A stretch of 64,000 nucleotides of DNA from Latrodectus hesperus (GCA_037975125.1 JAJQOW010000238.1:62501-126500), one strand, 5' to 3'; counted from the first letter of the stretch, positions 1 to 16,574 are shown. Made by a program: numbers and translations. The notes: generated by a model from the letters alone, not told the origin.

Positions 1-384
<384 letters not shown>

Positions 385-562
385 CATGCGGAACATATTA
401 TTCAAATTTCATATTTTATAGAAATTTAAGTAAAATTTAAGCAGCTATTTTTCCTTTAAAATTAATATTTCACAATCAATAATATATAAAAATAGATTAG
501 AAGATTAATATTGCGGATTGTACATGAAACACTTCGCAGAAAGACCGCGCCGAATTCTCAGG

Positions 563-700
563 TGGAAATTAAATTCAACACCCCCGCTTTTTCTCTTCCT
601 TCCGGAAAATGGATTCACTTTCATTTCCTGTACACCTGCCTATGTAAAGAGACCCGACACTTAATTAAATTTTACGAAAAAATTGTTCTAATTAAAATTT
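563..700 (+). repeat. Dispersed repeat, pair 1 copy A
   Basis: A moderately GC-rich patch that aligns by eye with 37268-37410 in the same orientation. Both start with a TGGAAATTAAATT block followed by CAACCCCC. Both then carry a pyrimidine-rich stretch around a TTCCG/CCGGAA core, a run of C/T-rich codon-like triplets, and end in TTAATTAAATTTTA. No transposon domain is visible. The short open frame across this patch (511-768) has no recognisable domain and is probably not coding. It could be a relic of an unclassified mobile element or part of an old duplication. Confidence 0.5.
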
Positions 701-744
701 ACATCATGTCGGAAAGGCAAGAGATTATACTCTTGCTGTTATTT

Positions 745-1490
745 CAGCTACATGAGGAAGTGCATTAAAAAAAAGTTTTATTCTAAAATTAGGGTGTTTG
801 GTTAAGTTGGAAAAGTATTACACACACATATAAGTACTTATATAGTTTTCGCAAATAATATATAACTTGCCCATTTTTAAAAGTCATACGATTGTTTTCT
901 ATAAAAGCGAAGTTATCGAAAATAGTTATTGATTTTTATAGTATTAGAATTGAAAAAAATTCGAAATACTAAGAAAGGAAATTAATGATTTTGGATCTTA
1001 TTTTATAGAATTTTTTCTTGAATATGAATTACCAAAAAATATATTAAGATTAGTTTAAATAAAAAATCAATAATTTGAAGTAATTTTGATAGTAAAATTT
1101 TAGAAATACAATTGTGACTTTAATTAATTAAATAAAAAATGTTTGTTTGAAATAATAAATAGAATTTGATTAAAAAGCAACTTAAAAGTAGTTGGAATAA
1201 AAAAAAGTTATATTTATAAATAACAATTGATAAATAAATACTGATTAAGGAGTTTGAAAAACAAAAATAAAAAAATAAGAATACAAATTTATTAATGTAT
1301 ATTGTTTATTTCTATTAAATAAAAATTTGTTTAAAATCATTTAAAAATTTATATGAATGTCTTGTTTTATTAGTCCTTTTTACATACTAAAAAAAACTAA
1401 AATTTACGTTATTATTTTTGCATATTTCCAGATATCTATTTTTGTATATTGAAAACCCACTAAAGAAGCAGATACTGCCTCATAATTTTG
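745..1490. other. Anonymous AT-rich DNA
   Basis: Very AT-rich with many homopolymer runs and frequent stops in all frames. No gene, RNA or repeat structure recognised. Confidence 0.6.
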
Positions 1491-1494
1491 ATTT

Positions 1495-1690
1495 AAAATC
1501 AAATGACGAGGTCGATGCCTGAGTTGGTATTTTCTTGTCTCATATCGCACTACTGTCACATGAACAGGCTTGCTAAGCACAGAGGTTACTTGTTTGGATC
1601 AGATAAAAAAATCCACTGCCTTTTGGTCACGAAAACTTACATTCCCCACCCGGATGTCACCCCGTCATGATATTTGTAAAATTTTAACCG
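1495..1690 (+). other. GC-richer patch, possible SINE relic
   Basis: This stretch stands out from its surroundings by base composition. A piece near 1503 (GACGAGGTCGATGCC then TTGGT) is weakly similar to 30974-31000 (GACGAGGTCAGTGCC then CTGGT), where a tRNA-like SINE relic is also suspected. No box A or box B is clear here, so the SINE reading is only a guess. Confidence 0.2.
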
Positions 1691-4521
<2,831 letters not shown>

Positions 4522-4522
4522 T

Positions 4523-5590
4523 GCTGACCCAGCCACGCTTTGCTGTGGCTGAGTAATTATAATACATTGAATGAATTTTTTACTAACTCTTTGGTACAAT
4601 CAAATTAATATTTTCTAAAAAATTTAAAATAGGTTCATTCTTATGAGATTAAAAATAAAATGTTTCACCAAAATTTAAAAGTAATAGGTAAAGTATCGAA
4701 ATTTTGAAATTAAGCACAAATCAACATATACTTTCTGAATTTACATTTTATTCATCTTATATTAAATTATAGTTTGTAATCAGTGACTTACTCTTATAAA
4801 ATATACTATATAAATTAAAAACATCTAAAAATAAATTGTTATAAATGAGGTAGATAACATTGACATAGAACTATTATTTTTTCAATTTTAAATTATTAAA
4901 ACTAAAAATTTTTTCCGCGGCATTATACTGAAAAAAATATTAAAAGAATTTATCATTTGAATAAATAAATTAGATTAAAATGTACTGCTGAATAAATTAA
5001 TAATTATCAAATTATAAAATAAAAATAAATAAAAGGCTATCGAGAAATACTTACATGTTTTCGAGGTGGTATGAAAATTAGTAGAGAAAAACAGTAATAA
5101 ATAAAAGTTTATTACTATTTATAATATTAAAAATATTCAAACTGAACACTGCACAATAATAACACAATACAAAGTATAATTATGAAAATGATTCACGAAA
5201 AGTTGTTATTGTATGATTATACATCATGAAAATATATGTACATTCTGTATTTAACCACGCGCTTGAGCACGCATGTTAATTTGCGCGCGCACGTTAATTT
5301 TCTCGAAGATGGTATAATCTAGAAAAATAAACACGTCGCCATCTGCCGAATACCTGTGCAACTTAGATGCTAAACCACCAACTATTAGGAACTTACAGAA
5401 CTAACCAATAAATAAACACTAATGTCGTATAATAAATGTTCAGATCAATAATTAAGAGATAAAAACTATTCTATCTTTTAAGTTGGACCACATTATAAAT
5501 GGTTACAAAATTTTATCAAAATCCGTTCAGTAGTTTCGGAGTTTATCGGGAACATACATCGTGACACGAAATTTTTATATATATAGATAT
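4523..5590 (-). mobile_element. Helitron-type element, copy 2 (non-autonomous)
   Basis: A direct tandem neighbour of copy 1. It begins GCTGACCCAGCCACG like copy 1, here with a 6-bp perfect hairpin stem AGCCAC/GTGGCT. Its first 370 bp and last 550 bp match copy 1 closely. The helicase block of copy 1 is replaced by about 130 bp of unrelated AT-rich DNA near 4912-5035. It ends in GAACATACATCGTGACACG followed by a short AT repeat. It encodes nothing recognisable and would have depended on an enzyme supplied in trans. Confidence 0.7.
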
Positions 5591-5599
5591 ATATATATA

Positions 5600-6216
5600 T
5601 TAATATAAAGAAAAGACATATATGAATATAAAGTAATAAATACAATGCTAAAAATATAATGTTGTAACTACAATACATAATTGGAAATATAGCCAGCGCA
5701 AAAGCAGCAAAAGAAAGATTTGCCTATATAAATAAGATAAAACATGAAGAAAAGTAAAATCAGAAATATAAAATTGGAAAAATACTAAAGTATATGAAGC
5801 AAAAGACAAGAAGGCATAGGGACCATGTCTTCATCAGGAGGGAGATGGTCAGCTATGCAAAAATGAACAGTCTTTTCTGACATGCTCGAAAGACAAATGT
5901 CTAAAAATCTTCGAGCAATTCCCCCGAAGAGTGTTCGTATAAAAGAACTTAATTAAAAATTAGACTAAATATATATGTAGAAAAGATAAATATATATGCA
6001 GAAAAATAAAAGTACTCACTATAGATGAAAATACTCACAATAAAAAAACATACAGTAGAAAATACAAAATACAAATGCCAGTAAATCAGATTGAATTTAT
6101 ATATGAGAATAGTAGGTAGTTGCCAAAAGTAAATGTGAAATTAGAATGAAGAAATATTGCCAGAAGTAAATACCAGTAGTAATACACTTTAACTTTTTGA
6201 ATTTAATTACTATATT

Positions 6217-6218
<2 letters not shown>
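5600..6218. other. Anonymous DNA with a small inverted repeat
   Basis: No gene recognised. At 5883-5917 TGCTCGAA and TTCGAGCA form a perfect 8-bp inverted repeat around a 19-base loop, itself containing GACA/TGTC. This may be chance or an old transposon terminus. Confidence 0.35.

Positions 6219-6307
<89 letters not shown>
6219..6307. repeat. AT microsatellite
   Basis: Uninterrupted alternating AT of about 88 bp, followed by ACATATG. Confidence 0.95.
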
Positions 6308-6312
<5 letters not shown>

Positions 6313-6568
6313 GTTTCTCTTGTAGGTGTAAACAACTGTTCGAGTTTATCATTAATTAATAATTACAATGATGGTAAAATAATATTGCTAATATATAATA
6401 TAATAATAAGTTAAAATTCCAATAAAAATATGCTTAAATTCCGTTCAGTAACTTATTCTTAGAATGTGTATTATTCTTTCTTCGTACACTTTTCTTTTTC
6501 ACGCACTGAAAGCAATCGCTGAAAGTTCCTTCGAAAAAAAGGGTTCTGTGCTCTGAGCATTACGTGCG

Positions 6569-6905
6569 AATATTCAAATAGAGATTGACTTTTCCGGAAT
6601 TTATTAAATCTTCCCACTTAGTAAAAATATGTCATTTATCGGAGCTTCCAATCCAATGCAAATACACTTTTTTCTCTCAATATTCAATTTACTCTCTTAA
6701 ACTTCGTCTGCATTAAACTGTATCTTTTCTCCCAACTTTTTTCGCACTACAGAAGGAAGAGAGAAGATACAAAAACTGATTCGATTCCATTTTTAAAATA
6801 AATCGTTTTTCTTTTCTTTTTTTTTTTTTTTTTCTCGCCTTACTTTTGCAGTTCTTCCATCAAAACTGATACATTTGGAATGGAATTTCTCCTGCGAGAA
6901 GTTTG
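6569..6905 (+). repeat. Dispersed repeat, pair 2 copy A
   Basis: Aligns by eye over its whole length with 40769-41105 in the same orientation. Shared blocks include ATATTCAAATA, GGAATTTATTAAATCTTCCC, TTAGTAAAAAT, GTCATTTATCGGA, CTCTTAAACTT, ACTGATTCGATTC and CAAAACTGA. Identity is roughly three quarters, with small indels. There is no coding frame and there are no termini that identify a transposon class. Confidence 0.7.
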
Positions 6906-6909
6906 AATA

Positions 6910-7708
<799 letters not shown>

Positions 7709-7752
7709 TTAATAATACTCATTTAGAAAAGCTATGATATTGTGTTTGTATC

Positions 7753-7786
7753 TTATATATGTATATATATATATATATATATATAC
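7753..7786. repeat. Short AT microsatellite
   Basis: Alternating TA of about 34 bp with one G, followed by CACACG. Confidence 0.9.
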
Positions 7787-8096
7787 ACACGTAAGATACA
7801 CATGTGTTTAATCCTTTTCGTTATACATCATAATGACATCGATTTAAATCAATACCATTAAATTCTAATTATCAAAGAATAAATCGTTATTAGTATTATA
7901 TATTATTAAAAGAATAATTATATTATTACAAGAATAAATTACAAATTTACTGACTTGAAATTTTCCAATCAATTTTGCTGCCTTGATTACTTTCCAAATA
8001 TTATTTTCACTTCACCTTAATTTTAGGAATTTAAAATTATAAAATATACAGATGCGACATTTAGTTTTTAGTATAGTTGACTGAAAGTTATGAGAT

Positions 8097-8405
8097 TCCG
8101 TCTGATAGTTCAGTAGTTAGCGTTCTTGACTCCTGAACTGTGGGTCCCGGATTCGAATCCCAGTTCGCGCATGGATGTTTCTTTCTGTCAATGTTTCCTT
8201 GTCCTTTCTGCTGAGATGATGTATGAATGTGGCTGACGCTATAAAAGGGTTTGTGTTGGTATGGCGTCGATAATGCTACTCGCCTCCGTGGCTTGATTCA
8301 CAACAGGGTAACGATAAATGAATGGCAGTAGCCGGCCTTATTGTGGTGAAGGGTTAAGGTACCCAATGCCTGTCTTTGTAAAAAAAAAAAAAAGAAAAAA
8401 ATAAA
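8097..8405 (+). mobile_element. tRNA-derived SINE with target duplication
   Basis: The head reads as a tRNA: a box A-like TAGTTCAGTAG at 8106-8116 and a box B GGATTCGAATCCC at 8149-8161, the internal promoter of RNA polymerase III. A tRNA-unrelated body of about 220 bp follows, ending in an A-rich tail from about 8380. The 9-bp sequence TTATGAGAT flanks both ends (8088-8096 and 8406-8414) as a target-site duplication. It is not a working tRNA gene: no 3' acceptor strand pairs with the head, and the body and tail are typical of SINEs. The perfect target duplication suggests fairly recent insertion. Confidence 0.9.
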
Positions 8406-8414
8406 TTATGAGAT

Positions 8415-9911
8415 AATTATGTTGAAAATTGTTTTCTTTTTTTCTAAAATCCTCTGACAAATAAAGGCCTATCACATTTGTACACATAATACGTTATAGA
8501 TATGAGGATTTTTAAGGCTAATGATGTCACATCTATAGAGGAAGAATTTTCATTTAAAAATTTTATAGAATTAAAAACTGTATCAAATTAAGAGTTAATC
8601 CTTTATCAGTATTTTACTTCACAGTTAAGAATTTAAAAGAAGCTGAATAAAGCTTTTCTTAAAAACAATTGTCTAATTATTTATTAGAACTATATAACTT
8701 TTCAATAATCCAGTTTTTTTTAAATAATTAATACCCATACTAAGATTCTAACATAATTGATTTCATTGTCAATAATATGACCGGAAAATTAATTATAATG
8801 TTATTTTAAAATGATAATATGAGTTATTCTTGGAAACAGAAAACTTTTTTTTTCTTTATTATTTCCTAGATTCAGGAAAGAAAATTCTGATTTAATTAAA
8901 TACAAAAGCTTTAATATGAAATTTTAGTAACGTTTTTCTGAGAAAAATACGACTTTTTCATTAAAAATTAAATACCACTAAAATTACTTTTGAAATATAA
9001 TTACATTATTTTATATCACTGAAAAATTTTCGAATCTTATACTTTTTAATCTGTTTTTTTTTTAATTTAATGTAATTAAATTGATTTTGTTCTGAGTAAT
9101 TTCAGAAAATTTTTAACTAAAAGAATTGGATTATATTTAAAACAAAAGTTTATTAAAAACTGTCTTTAGAAAACTTTGCTGTTTTTTAACTAAATCTTGT
9201 TTCCTTTTCTTTAGAAAAGAAATAATCTTTTAATTTTATTATAATAATGTTCTAATTTAAGAAAAATGTTCCATGAAATTTTTTTATCCATTTATTTTTA
9301 ATTAAAGGCAATGGATCAAATAACATTAGAAAACCTACATGCAGTTTTACTTACTTGCATCTTACAAAACTGCTAAAATATTTTTTACACGCAGTTAATG
9401 GTATTTAAATCATATGAAAGGTAATTATAGTATTGTATAATTCCATATGAATAATCTTAAAAATATTTTATCATTTGCTTTCATCATGTTTCAACCATTG
9501 TATGGAGGCCAAAAAAAAAGAAAATATTTAATTAGCTTTCGGAATATTTAAGATTTCAAAAATTCAAGATATTTAACATCCATTTAGCACTGTTCTGGGT
9601 AAGGCTTTTACTCGTCACCCAGTTTTGTATCACAAAATGAGTCGCTCATGTGTATATCTTTGACAAATAGTCAAATAACGTCTGGATTGGTTACTGATGT
9701 CTAGACTCATTTCATTCGCGTTACAAAACATTTCCGATCTGTGACAAGTTAAGAAAGCAGGAAACACGTTCGCTGTAAAAAAATCCCAATCTTTATAAGT
9801 ATATACAAAAATAAATTGTTTCAGTCATAAAGTTATCCCTGAAGTATCTGTGTTTTGTTTTTCTATGGGCGAAAATCACTATGTAAAGTTTGAAGCAGCA
9901 CTGATTGTTAA
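8415..9911. other. Anonymous AT-rich DNA, possible LTR upstream of the Gypsy element
   Basis: Mostly featureless AT-rich DNA. The last 330 bp (9580-9911) are richer in GC and lie directly upstream of the Gypsy pol remnant. They could hold remains of its LTR or gag, but I see no matching copy downstream. Confidence 0.35.
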
Positions 9912-10078
9912 TTGCATATTTCTTCCTCGGTAGTTAAAAGCGTTAGAAAAAATCAGAACTTACCAAATAAGTTAAAATCTAGTGACGTCACCTCGCTCAA
10001 TTCATTGACCAGGGAAGATTTTTATTCAGTTGAGAGTAATTTTGTGTGTTTTATCTCTGTGTTGATAATAAGGGATAT

Positions 10079-10950
10079 AAACGTAACTCATATTGTTTAC
10101 ACATAGAATTACGTAATGCCATTTCAAATTTGATTAAAAATGAGAAACCACTTATAGAGCCTCGTAAAACTCATTTAAAAATCCATATTATATTAGAAGT
10201 TGATTTGCTAACTTTACAGCACTGTAGAAGCATTTCTTTATCAAAACAAAAAATAGTCTATCAACCAACAGACGAGTGGTTACGGGATGGTATAATAAAA
10301 CCTCTTGTTTAGAATATGCTTTACCAGTCGTTTTTGTAAACAACGGCAATGGCTAAATTAAATAAATGGTCTTCGCATTTATGGGTGGGTTTTAGGCAAT
10401 TATATAAGAAGGGGATTACTGACTCGTTTCCTATGGCTCAGATAGAAAAGCTATTAGATCATTCAGGAGAAACGAAGGTTTTCTCAAAGTTAGACTTAAA
10501 TAAAGGTTTTTTTCATGTTCTTGTGGAGGAAAAGTATGCCAAATATTTGGTCTTTATCATTCATGCAGATCTCTATAAATTTTTGAAAATTCCATTTAGC
10601 TTATATATCACCTAGTGTACATTAAATATTTATTTACAATGCGAAATTAATGATTTATTTAAAGAAGGATAGTATTATTGTAATTTATATGAATGATTTT
10701 ATTATAACTGCTCGTGATGACAAGGAAGATTCAGGAAATTTAAAACATGTTTGGCAGAAGCTAAAGAATACTGGTTAGAAATTAATTTTGAAAATTATCA
10801 ATTTTTTAAAAGGAAAATAGAATTTTTTGTACATATTATTGAGGAGATACGATTCATACTTCATCTGAAAAAACAATTGTGGTTCAAATTCTTCCAGAGC
10901 CAAAAACTCTTAAGAGAATTCAGAGCTTCTTAGGTCTTACTGGTTATCTC
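10079..10950 (+). pseudogene. Gypsy reverse transcriptase remnant
   Basis: Copies RNA into DNA in intact elements. The fragment starts with the pre-RT linker ending SLSKQKIVYQPTDEWLRDGI, matching the family pattern for 'DEWLKDGII'. The RT core follows with FRQLYKKGITDSFPMAQIE and KVFSKLDLNKGFFHVLVEEK, the latter holding the first catalytic Asp in 'KLDL'. A separate frame near 10680-10710 reads VIYMNDFII, where the usual YxDD is changed to YMND, losing one catalytic Asp. FFKRKIEFFVHIIEEIRF is the 'CxFxxxEVEFLGHxI' segment, followed by LREFRAS and, after a frameshift, LGLTGY. At least four frame changes and several stops are present. Identification is firm. Confidence 0.88.
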
Positions 10951-11084
10951 TAATTCCTGAAATCCTTAGTCGAGCAAGGACTGAAAGAAGATTACGTAGT
11001 GAAAATGGATTACTACATAAGTATAATAATGATCGTGAGCTACTTGTAATACTTCTATAATTAGAACTCTAAATTATATGAAAC

Positions 11085-11615
11085 TCTCATAGCAGATTAC
11101 ATTTTGCTGTGGCTAAGATGGAAGACCTTCTCAATCAAGACTTTTACATTTCTAGCCCCAGAAAAAGGATTGAGCAAGTTATCATAAGGTGTGTCGAGTT
11201 CATTTTGTGTGAATGAAACGTTGAAAAGGTAAATGTTTCAACCCTATACCGAAAGAAAATTATCCTTTAAATACTCTTCACGTCGATTTTATAGGTCCAT
11301 TTCCGTCAACTAATAACAATTACAACCATATTCTCACAAATATGGACACATTCACAAACTTCGTCTGGCTTTTTTCATTAAAATCAACCCCAGCTGAGGA
11401 CGTGTTACGAAAACTCAAAGTTCTACAAACTACTTTTGGGAATCCATCGAGATTAATAACGGACAAGCTTCACTTCCCAAAACTTCGAAGAGTATTGAGA
11501 GAGAGGGAAAATGAAGCATGTGTTTTCAACAACCGGAACTCCAAGAAGAAATGGAAAAGTGGAAAGATTTCCTTGAACTTCAATACATTCTCTTATCTTA
11601 AAAACTCATAGAAGT
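11085..11615 (+). pseudogene. Gypsy integrase remnant
   Basis: The zinc-binding region survives as HFAVAKMEDLLNQDFYISS then RCVEFILCE, in which the Cys pair has decayed. The core begins LHVDFIGPFPSTNNNYNH, giving the first acidic residue, and continues in frame 11342-11611 as MDTFTNFVWLFSLKSTPAED and FGNPSRLITDK, giving the second Asp. The part after ITDK (REREN..CVFNNRNS) corresponds to the helix carrying the final Glu, but that residue cannot be placed. A frame change lies between the zinc region and the core. Confidence 0.82.
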
Positions 11616-11734
11616 CTATCCAAAAACCTCGTAGAAGAATTTTACAAATATGTTTCTGATGAGCAACGGATTCTTAACAGCACTAGAAGCAGATGTACTA
11701 AATAATCACTCTTTGAACTATTTGAAGAAATTAA

Positions 11735-12090
11735 AATGAAAACTCCAGAAGACATGAAAATCATAGAAATTCTAAGCGAAGAAGAAAGTAACTTTTTGAT
11801 GAAGGACAGAGAGGATATTTGCGAAGATACGAGAAAAGAAATTCTAAAAATTTAAGAAGAAAATAAAAGAACTTTTAACAAGATGACAAAGAAGACTCAA
11901 GTGTACAACATCAACGAATTAGTGGCTAAACAACGCACGCAGTTCGGAAGCTGATTAAAGTTAAGTCGCAAATTCTTCGGATCATATCGAATAACTGGAA
12001 AAAGGGGTAAAAATCAGATGGAGAAGGTTAGATATCAAGAAAGTCCTGGTTTTACCTCTACAATTGTTGACCACATGAATCCTTAGATTG
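11735..12090 (+). pseudogene. Gypsy pol C-terminal segment
   Basis: Reads MKTPEDMKIIEILSEEESNF, then VYNINELVAKQRTQFGS, LKLSRKFFGSYRITGKRGK and SPGFTSTIVDHMNP. This matches the post-integrase segment of arthropod Gypsy elements, in which a 'DLVAIKRTQFGPGLKLRPKF' type motif is followed by 'TSTAADFMKPW'. Three stop codons interrupt it. The following GC-richer DNA to about 12400 may be the end of pol or the start of the 3' LTR but was not resolved. Confidence 0.7.
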
Positions 12091-12559
12091 TTCGAATCTA
12101 GAACATCACTTTCTGAACATTTTTATTTTCAGATGAAAACATTTGAATTTGATTTATTTTTCCGAGACAAAAATGCGGCTCACAATCCTAAGCTGTAGGA
12201 TCCTACATCTGTGGGCATTTCACATGCTCCCAGACAAGAAAGAGTAGGTTTTAAACTGAAACAAGAGAGAGTTACTTTTGTATTGCGGACGGGAGCAGAT
12301 ACTCCACCGATAATTGTTTTGATATGATGTAGTTATCAATGCGAGAAAGCACAGTAACAAAATAGCTGTATCCCTTTTGAATGTGTAAATATTATAAACC
12401 AATGATACACTCTACTATATATGTATAAATATTCTCATTTTGGAATCTGTAGCAGTTTAATATGTTGAAAACATTGTTTTTTTAAACTGTCTTTCTTTCA
12501 AAAAATGTTTTTTTGAAACAATCCTCAATTTTGTACAGTTTAAATGCATAGGGGGAAAC

Positions 12560-13545
12560 TTTAAAGTGAATTTCAAAAAGGCTAAATTGTGGCATGTAAA
12601 GGTGTGGGAAAAAGTGTAAGAGATATTTCAAAGCACCTACATATTATTGCAAATGCTGTTTCTAACTTCTTGAAAAATCTAAAGATTCAGAGGAAAGCAT
12701 AGATTGGCAGACCTAAAAAATTTACTCTACGTAATCAAGGAAATATCTTCGAAGAACATAAAAAATACGTGTGGAAGTCTTGGAAAAGCACAAGACCCTC
12801 CTGGCTTTACACGTGTAATCAGAAGAATACGTTACAACTACATAAAAATATCGAATACATTCATATTCAAGAAAAGAAAGCACCATCCCAAATGGAACGA
12901 AAGGCACTTTGAGCACCAGGCACAGTGGGTAAAAGAAAACATGTCTTGGAACTCCGAATGGACTTCAATTATTTTTTCTGGTGAAAAAAAATTCATTTTT
13001 GATGGCTCAGACGGTTGTCAATATTATTAGCACTGTCAAGGTACACAGGAAGAAACTTATTTTACCTGACATATGGGAGGAGGCAGTTAAATGGTTTGGA
13101 TATCAGTTGGCTACGTTGGAAAGACCATTCTAGTGTTTCTGGATGAAAGACAGAAACCTACATATTGCATTCAAATTTTAAATTCAGAGCTTCTTTCCTA
13201 TGGCACTTAAGTACTCTGAGGGAAAAAAATTGATATTTCAGTAATATGGAGCATCAATTCACACTACCAATGGCGTTAAAAATTGGTTTGAAAAAATAAT
13301 ATTCGGGTTTTGCCATAACCAGCTAAAAGTACAGACCTCAATGTTGTTTAAAATATATGGCCAGTAACTGTTCGGCGTGTTTACGCTAGAGGCAAGCAAT
13401 ATGAATCTTTAATCGAACTTCAAAAAGTTTTGAATTATGTTTCGGACAATTTTTGTCAAACCAAAAATCAAGACTTATATTATTCAATGGCAAATAGAGT
13501 TTTTGAAGTAGTTAAAGCAAATGACAGAGGAATTCCTTATTAACA
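12560..13545 (+). pseudogene. Tc1-like transposase, decayed
   Basis: The N-terminal helix-turn-helix reads CKGVGKSVRDISKHLHIIAN and is followed by GRPKKFTLRNQGNIFEEH. The uninterrupted stretch 12704-13030 includes WVKENMSWNSEWTSIIFSGE and KKFIFDGSDGCQYY, matching the Tc1 pattern 'FSDEKKFNLDGPDG' but with the first catalytic Asp replaced by Gly. Later pieces are MVWISVGYVGKTILVFLDE, PAKSTDLNVV (for 'PARSPDLNPIE', so Asp kept and Glu lost) and SMANRVFEVVKANDRGI at the C-terminus. Stops and frameshifts are frequent. Full length of the family is about 340 residues, which the span fits. Terminal inverted repeats were not identified. Confidence 0.88.
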
Positions 13546-13856
13546 AGACTTTTACTTTCATAATTTAGAGCTGTCCTTCTAATTGTTCTCACAGTATGAT
13601 GTGAATGACATTTATTTTTAATTGTAATAAACAAGTAGTTTTTTTATTTTATGTTACATATATAATTATCTGATTGTAAATAAGATTTTATTGGTGCTTT
13701 AAGGAAATTATTTTGTATATGTCCATTTGTAGCAAAGGTGTGGTACTTATACAGTGACTAGCAGACATCTGAGTACGGTTTCTTATTGAAGGGGATTTAT
13801 ATAGGGGTTGCTACGGGGTTGTTAAATGTATTTGAAAGGTTTTAGGAATTCACTGA

Positions 13857-14192
<336 letters not shown>

Positions 14193-16570
14193 AAAATATT
14201 TTAATCCAAATTTTAGGCAAATTTAAGAATTTTTATTTAAGAACTCAGTTATGCATTTCTCATATAATATAGTTTGTAACAAATATTTATTAAATTGTTT
14301 AAATTTGTTACTGTGTTCGGCTTTTTTATTTAAAATTTACAAATTTATATACTCTTTAAACACTGAATTAAATTATAGAAATTTATGTAAAATTATTTGC
14401 TTATTAATAAAGTGTCGCTCAAGTATTTTTAAAAATACTTATGTAAGTCAGTAAAAAAATAAAGGCTTGATTACGAAAAGAACATACTGATAACCTTTCA
14501 ATAAATCAATCATTGCTGTCAAAAAAAAACAATGTTAGAGAATATTTTCTGTGGAATATTCTAGAAAAATCTCACCGACATGATAGCAAAACAGTTTGTC
14601 GCTTCTGCCAAAGAAAAGGAAGATAGACTTTGATGGATTACTGCTTTCGAATCTGCTAATATCCCCTGGATTTCTGCTTTCTCGGTGGAACTTTTAAGAA
14701 TTTCTTTTCCCAGCCAGTGATAAATTAGCTTGCTCGTAACTGTAATCGTAAGGAAGACCCAGAGTTACTTGAAGAACTGCATTAACGATTGGATCTTAAA
14801 TTAATTTGAAAATAATTAAATAAATTGATAAAATTACAGAAAACCTAATATTATTAATTTTTAAATTGAAGGAAATTATATAAAACCTGAAAATTTTTGT
14901 TTTGTATCCAAATTTTTGTAAATGATCTAAAAACAGATTCGAAATATGATAAAATTCAAATGAATTTAACTCATTTCAAATTTGCTCTTTAATTTTAGAA
15001 CATTTAAATGATAATGATGAACAACCTTTATTGAATCAGAACACTAAATAATCCCTTTTAGAATATATAATATGATCAAAAATTCTATTCATTCTCAAAA
15101 AAATTTCTTAAATAAGATTTTTATTCAAATTTAAATTTTACAGTTATTTTATAAATACTAATAAGCTGTCTTTTATTGTTAATTGCTTGGAATGGAAGCT
15201 TATGGAGAGAGATTATTTATATAGCCTTACTTTTTATGAAAACAAACTGGGAAATATAAATATTTTATAAATTTTAAAAATTCCTTTATTTCTTTTTATC
15301 ACTGAAAAATTTATTTTGCATGCTGAAAAGATTATTTAACTACTTTGCTTTTCACATAACACAGTATATTACTAAGAAAATAAAAATGAAATGTGTCCTG
15401 AGCCATCATCCATTTTTAAAATAGTGGATGTAAACTGTATCTTCATGAAACTTCAAAGAAACATTAAATGTGATTTAGAATGCTTGATACAAAATATTTA
15501 TTCAGTATGTTACAAGTCGTAAATTATTTTCTTAAAAATGATTAAGAATAAATTATAATGATTTAATATACGGGTAAATAGAGTAAAATTTCAAGAAACA
15601 TTTATCTGCATTGAAAATTAATCAGTGATACTGTAAAAAATAAACTATAATACATTTAAGTGTATACCTTTTCACTACATGGAGAACTTGACATACGATT
15701 TATGCAATGTAAGTAAATGGTAGTATAAAAATATTTTAAACTGCAATTGTAAAATTGCTACGATTTAATGACTTGAATAAAAACTTTTTTTCTTGTCTAC
15801 AATTTAAAGTTTAATTACATTCAAATATAAATACTATACTCCTTAATTAAAACATATTTTAAAAAATCGCAGAGACAAATCCTTTAAACCTTGATCCAAC
15901 TCGATTTTTTTTTCTTCTATCAAAGTTATATATTTAAAATGTGATTCATTTAAAAAGTTCAATTTTCCTTTTTCATACGTCTGTAACCCAATTGTATAAA
16001 AAATTAACAGTATTAATAACTTTTCTTTTTTAATCGAAATGGAAGATAACTATTTATAATGTCCGGATATACTAGAATACTTTTCCAGCTTTTCCGCACT
16101 GCAAGAACCGGAAGTGATGGCAAGGAACCTTGGAACCCAAAAGTGGAAGATTCTTCATAATTTAGAAAAGACCGAGCAGAAGACCACCAGATATATTGCA
16201 TGCCAAAGGTAAGATTTCGCATGGAAGACAATGCAGTCACGACCTATTCTATGTGCCCCAGCAGCGAACACGACAAATCATGGGTTAGGCTGGAATTAGA
16301 ACTTACAAACTTTCAATAACGAATGCCCTAAATCACCACAACCACGAAAATGATAATGATTTCTATTAAAAATTAAAAATTGGTATATGTAATTAAGATT
16401 TTTTACATAATAGTTTAACAACTGATTATATTAATAGATGTTATTGTATGATTTCATTATCTTTTTAAATAACTTTCTTTTTTTGGAGATAGGAGATAAT
16501 TAAATTAAATTTTACCGTTTCTTTTTTATATTTCATTTATTATTATTTTTAATTCAATAAAGTTTTTAAA
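14193..16570. other. Anonymous AT-rich DNA
   Basis: No convincing gene. Two GC-richer islands (about 14560-14790 and 16060-16320) stand out but carry no motif I recognise on either strand; they may be old transposon pieces or conserved non-coding DNA. Confidence 0.5.
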
Positions 16571-16574
16571 CTGT

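Larger units (their letters stand above)
9912..12100 (+). mobile_element. Ty3/Gypsy LTR retrotransposon, decayed pol
   Basis: In order on the plus strand are the linker before reverse transcriptase, reverse transcriptase, the integrase zinc-binding region, the integrase core, and a C-terminal segment typical of arthropod Gypsy pol. Frames shift many times between and within domains. No gag, protease or clear LTR pair was found. RNase H is not clearly recognisable and may be deleted around 10980-11070. The element is dead. Confidence 0.85.

Noticed and set aside
8104..8165. A true tRNA gene
   Set aside because: The D- and T-arm parts are good but no acceptor strand closes the structure, and a SINE body, A-tail and target duplication follow.
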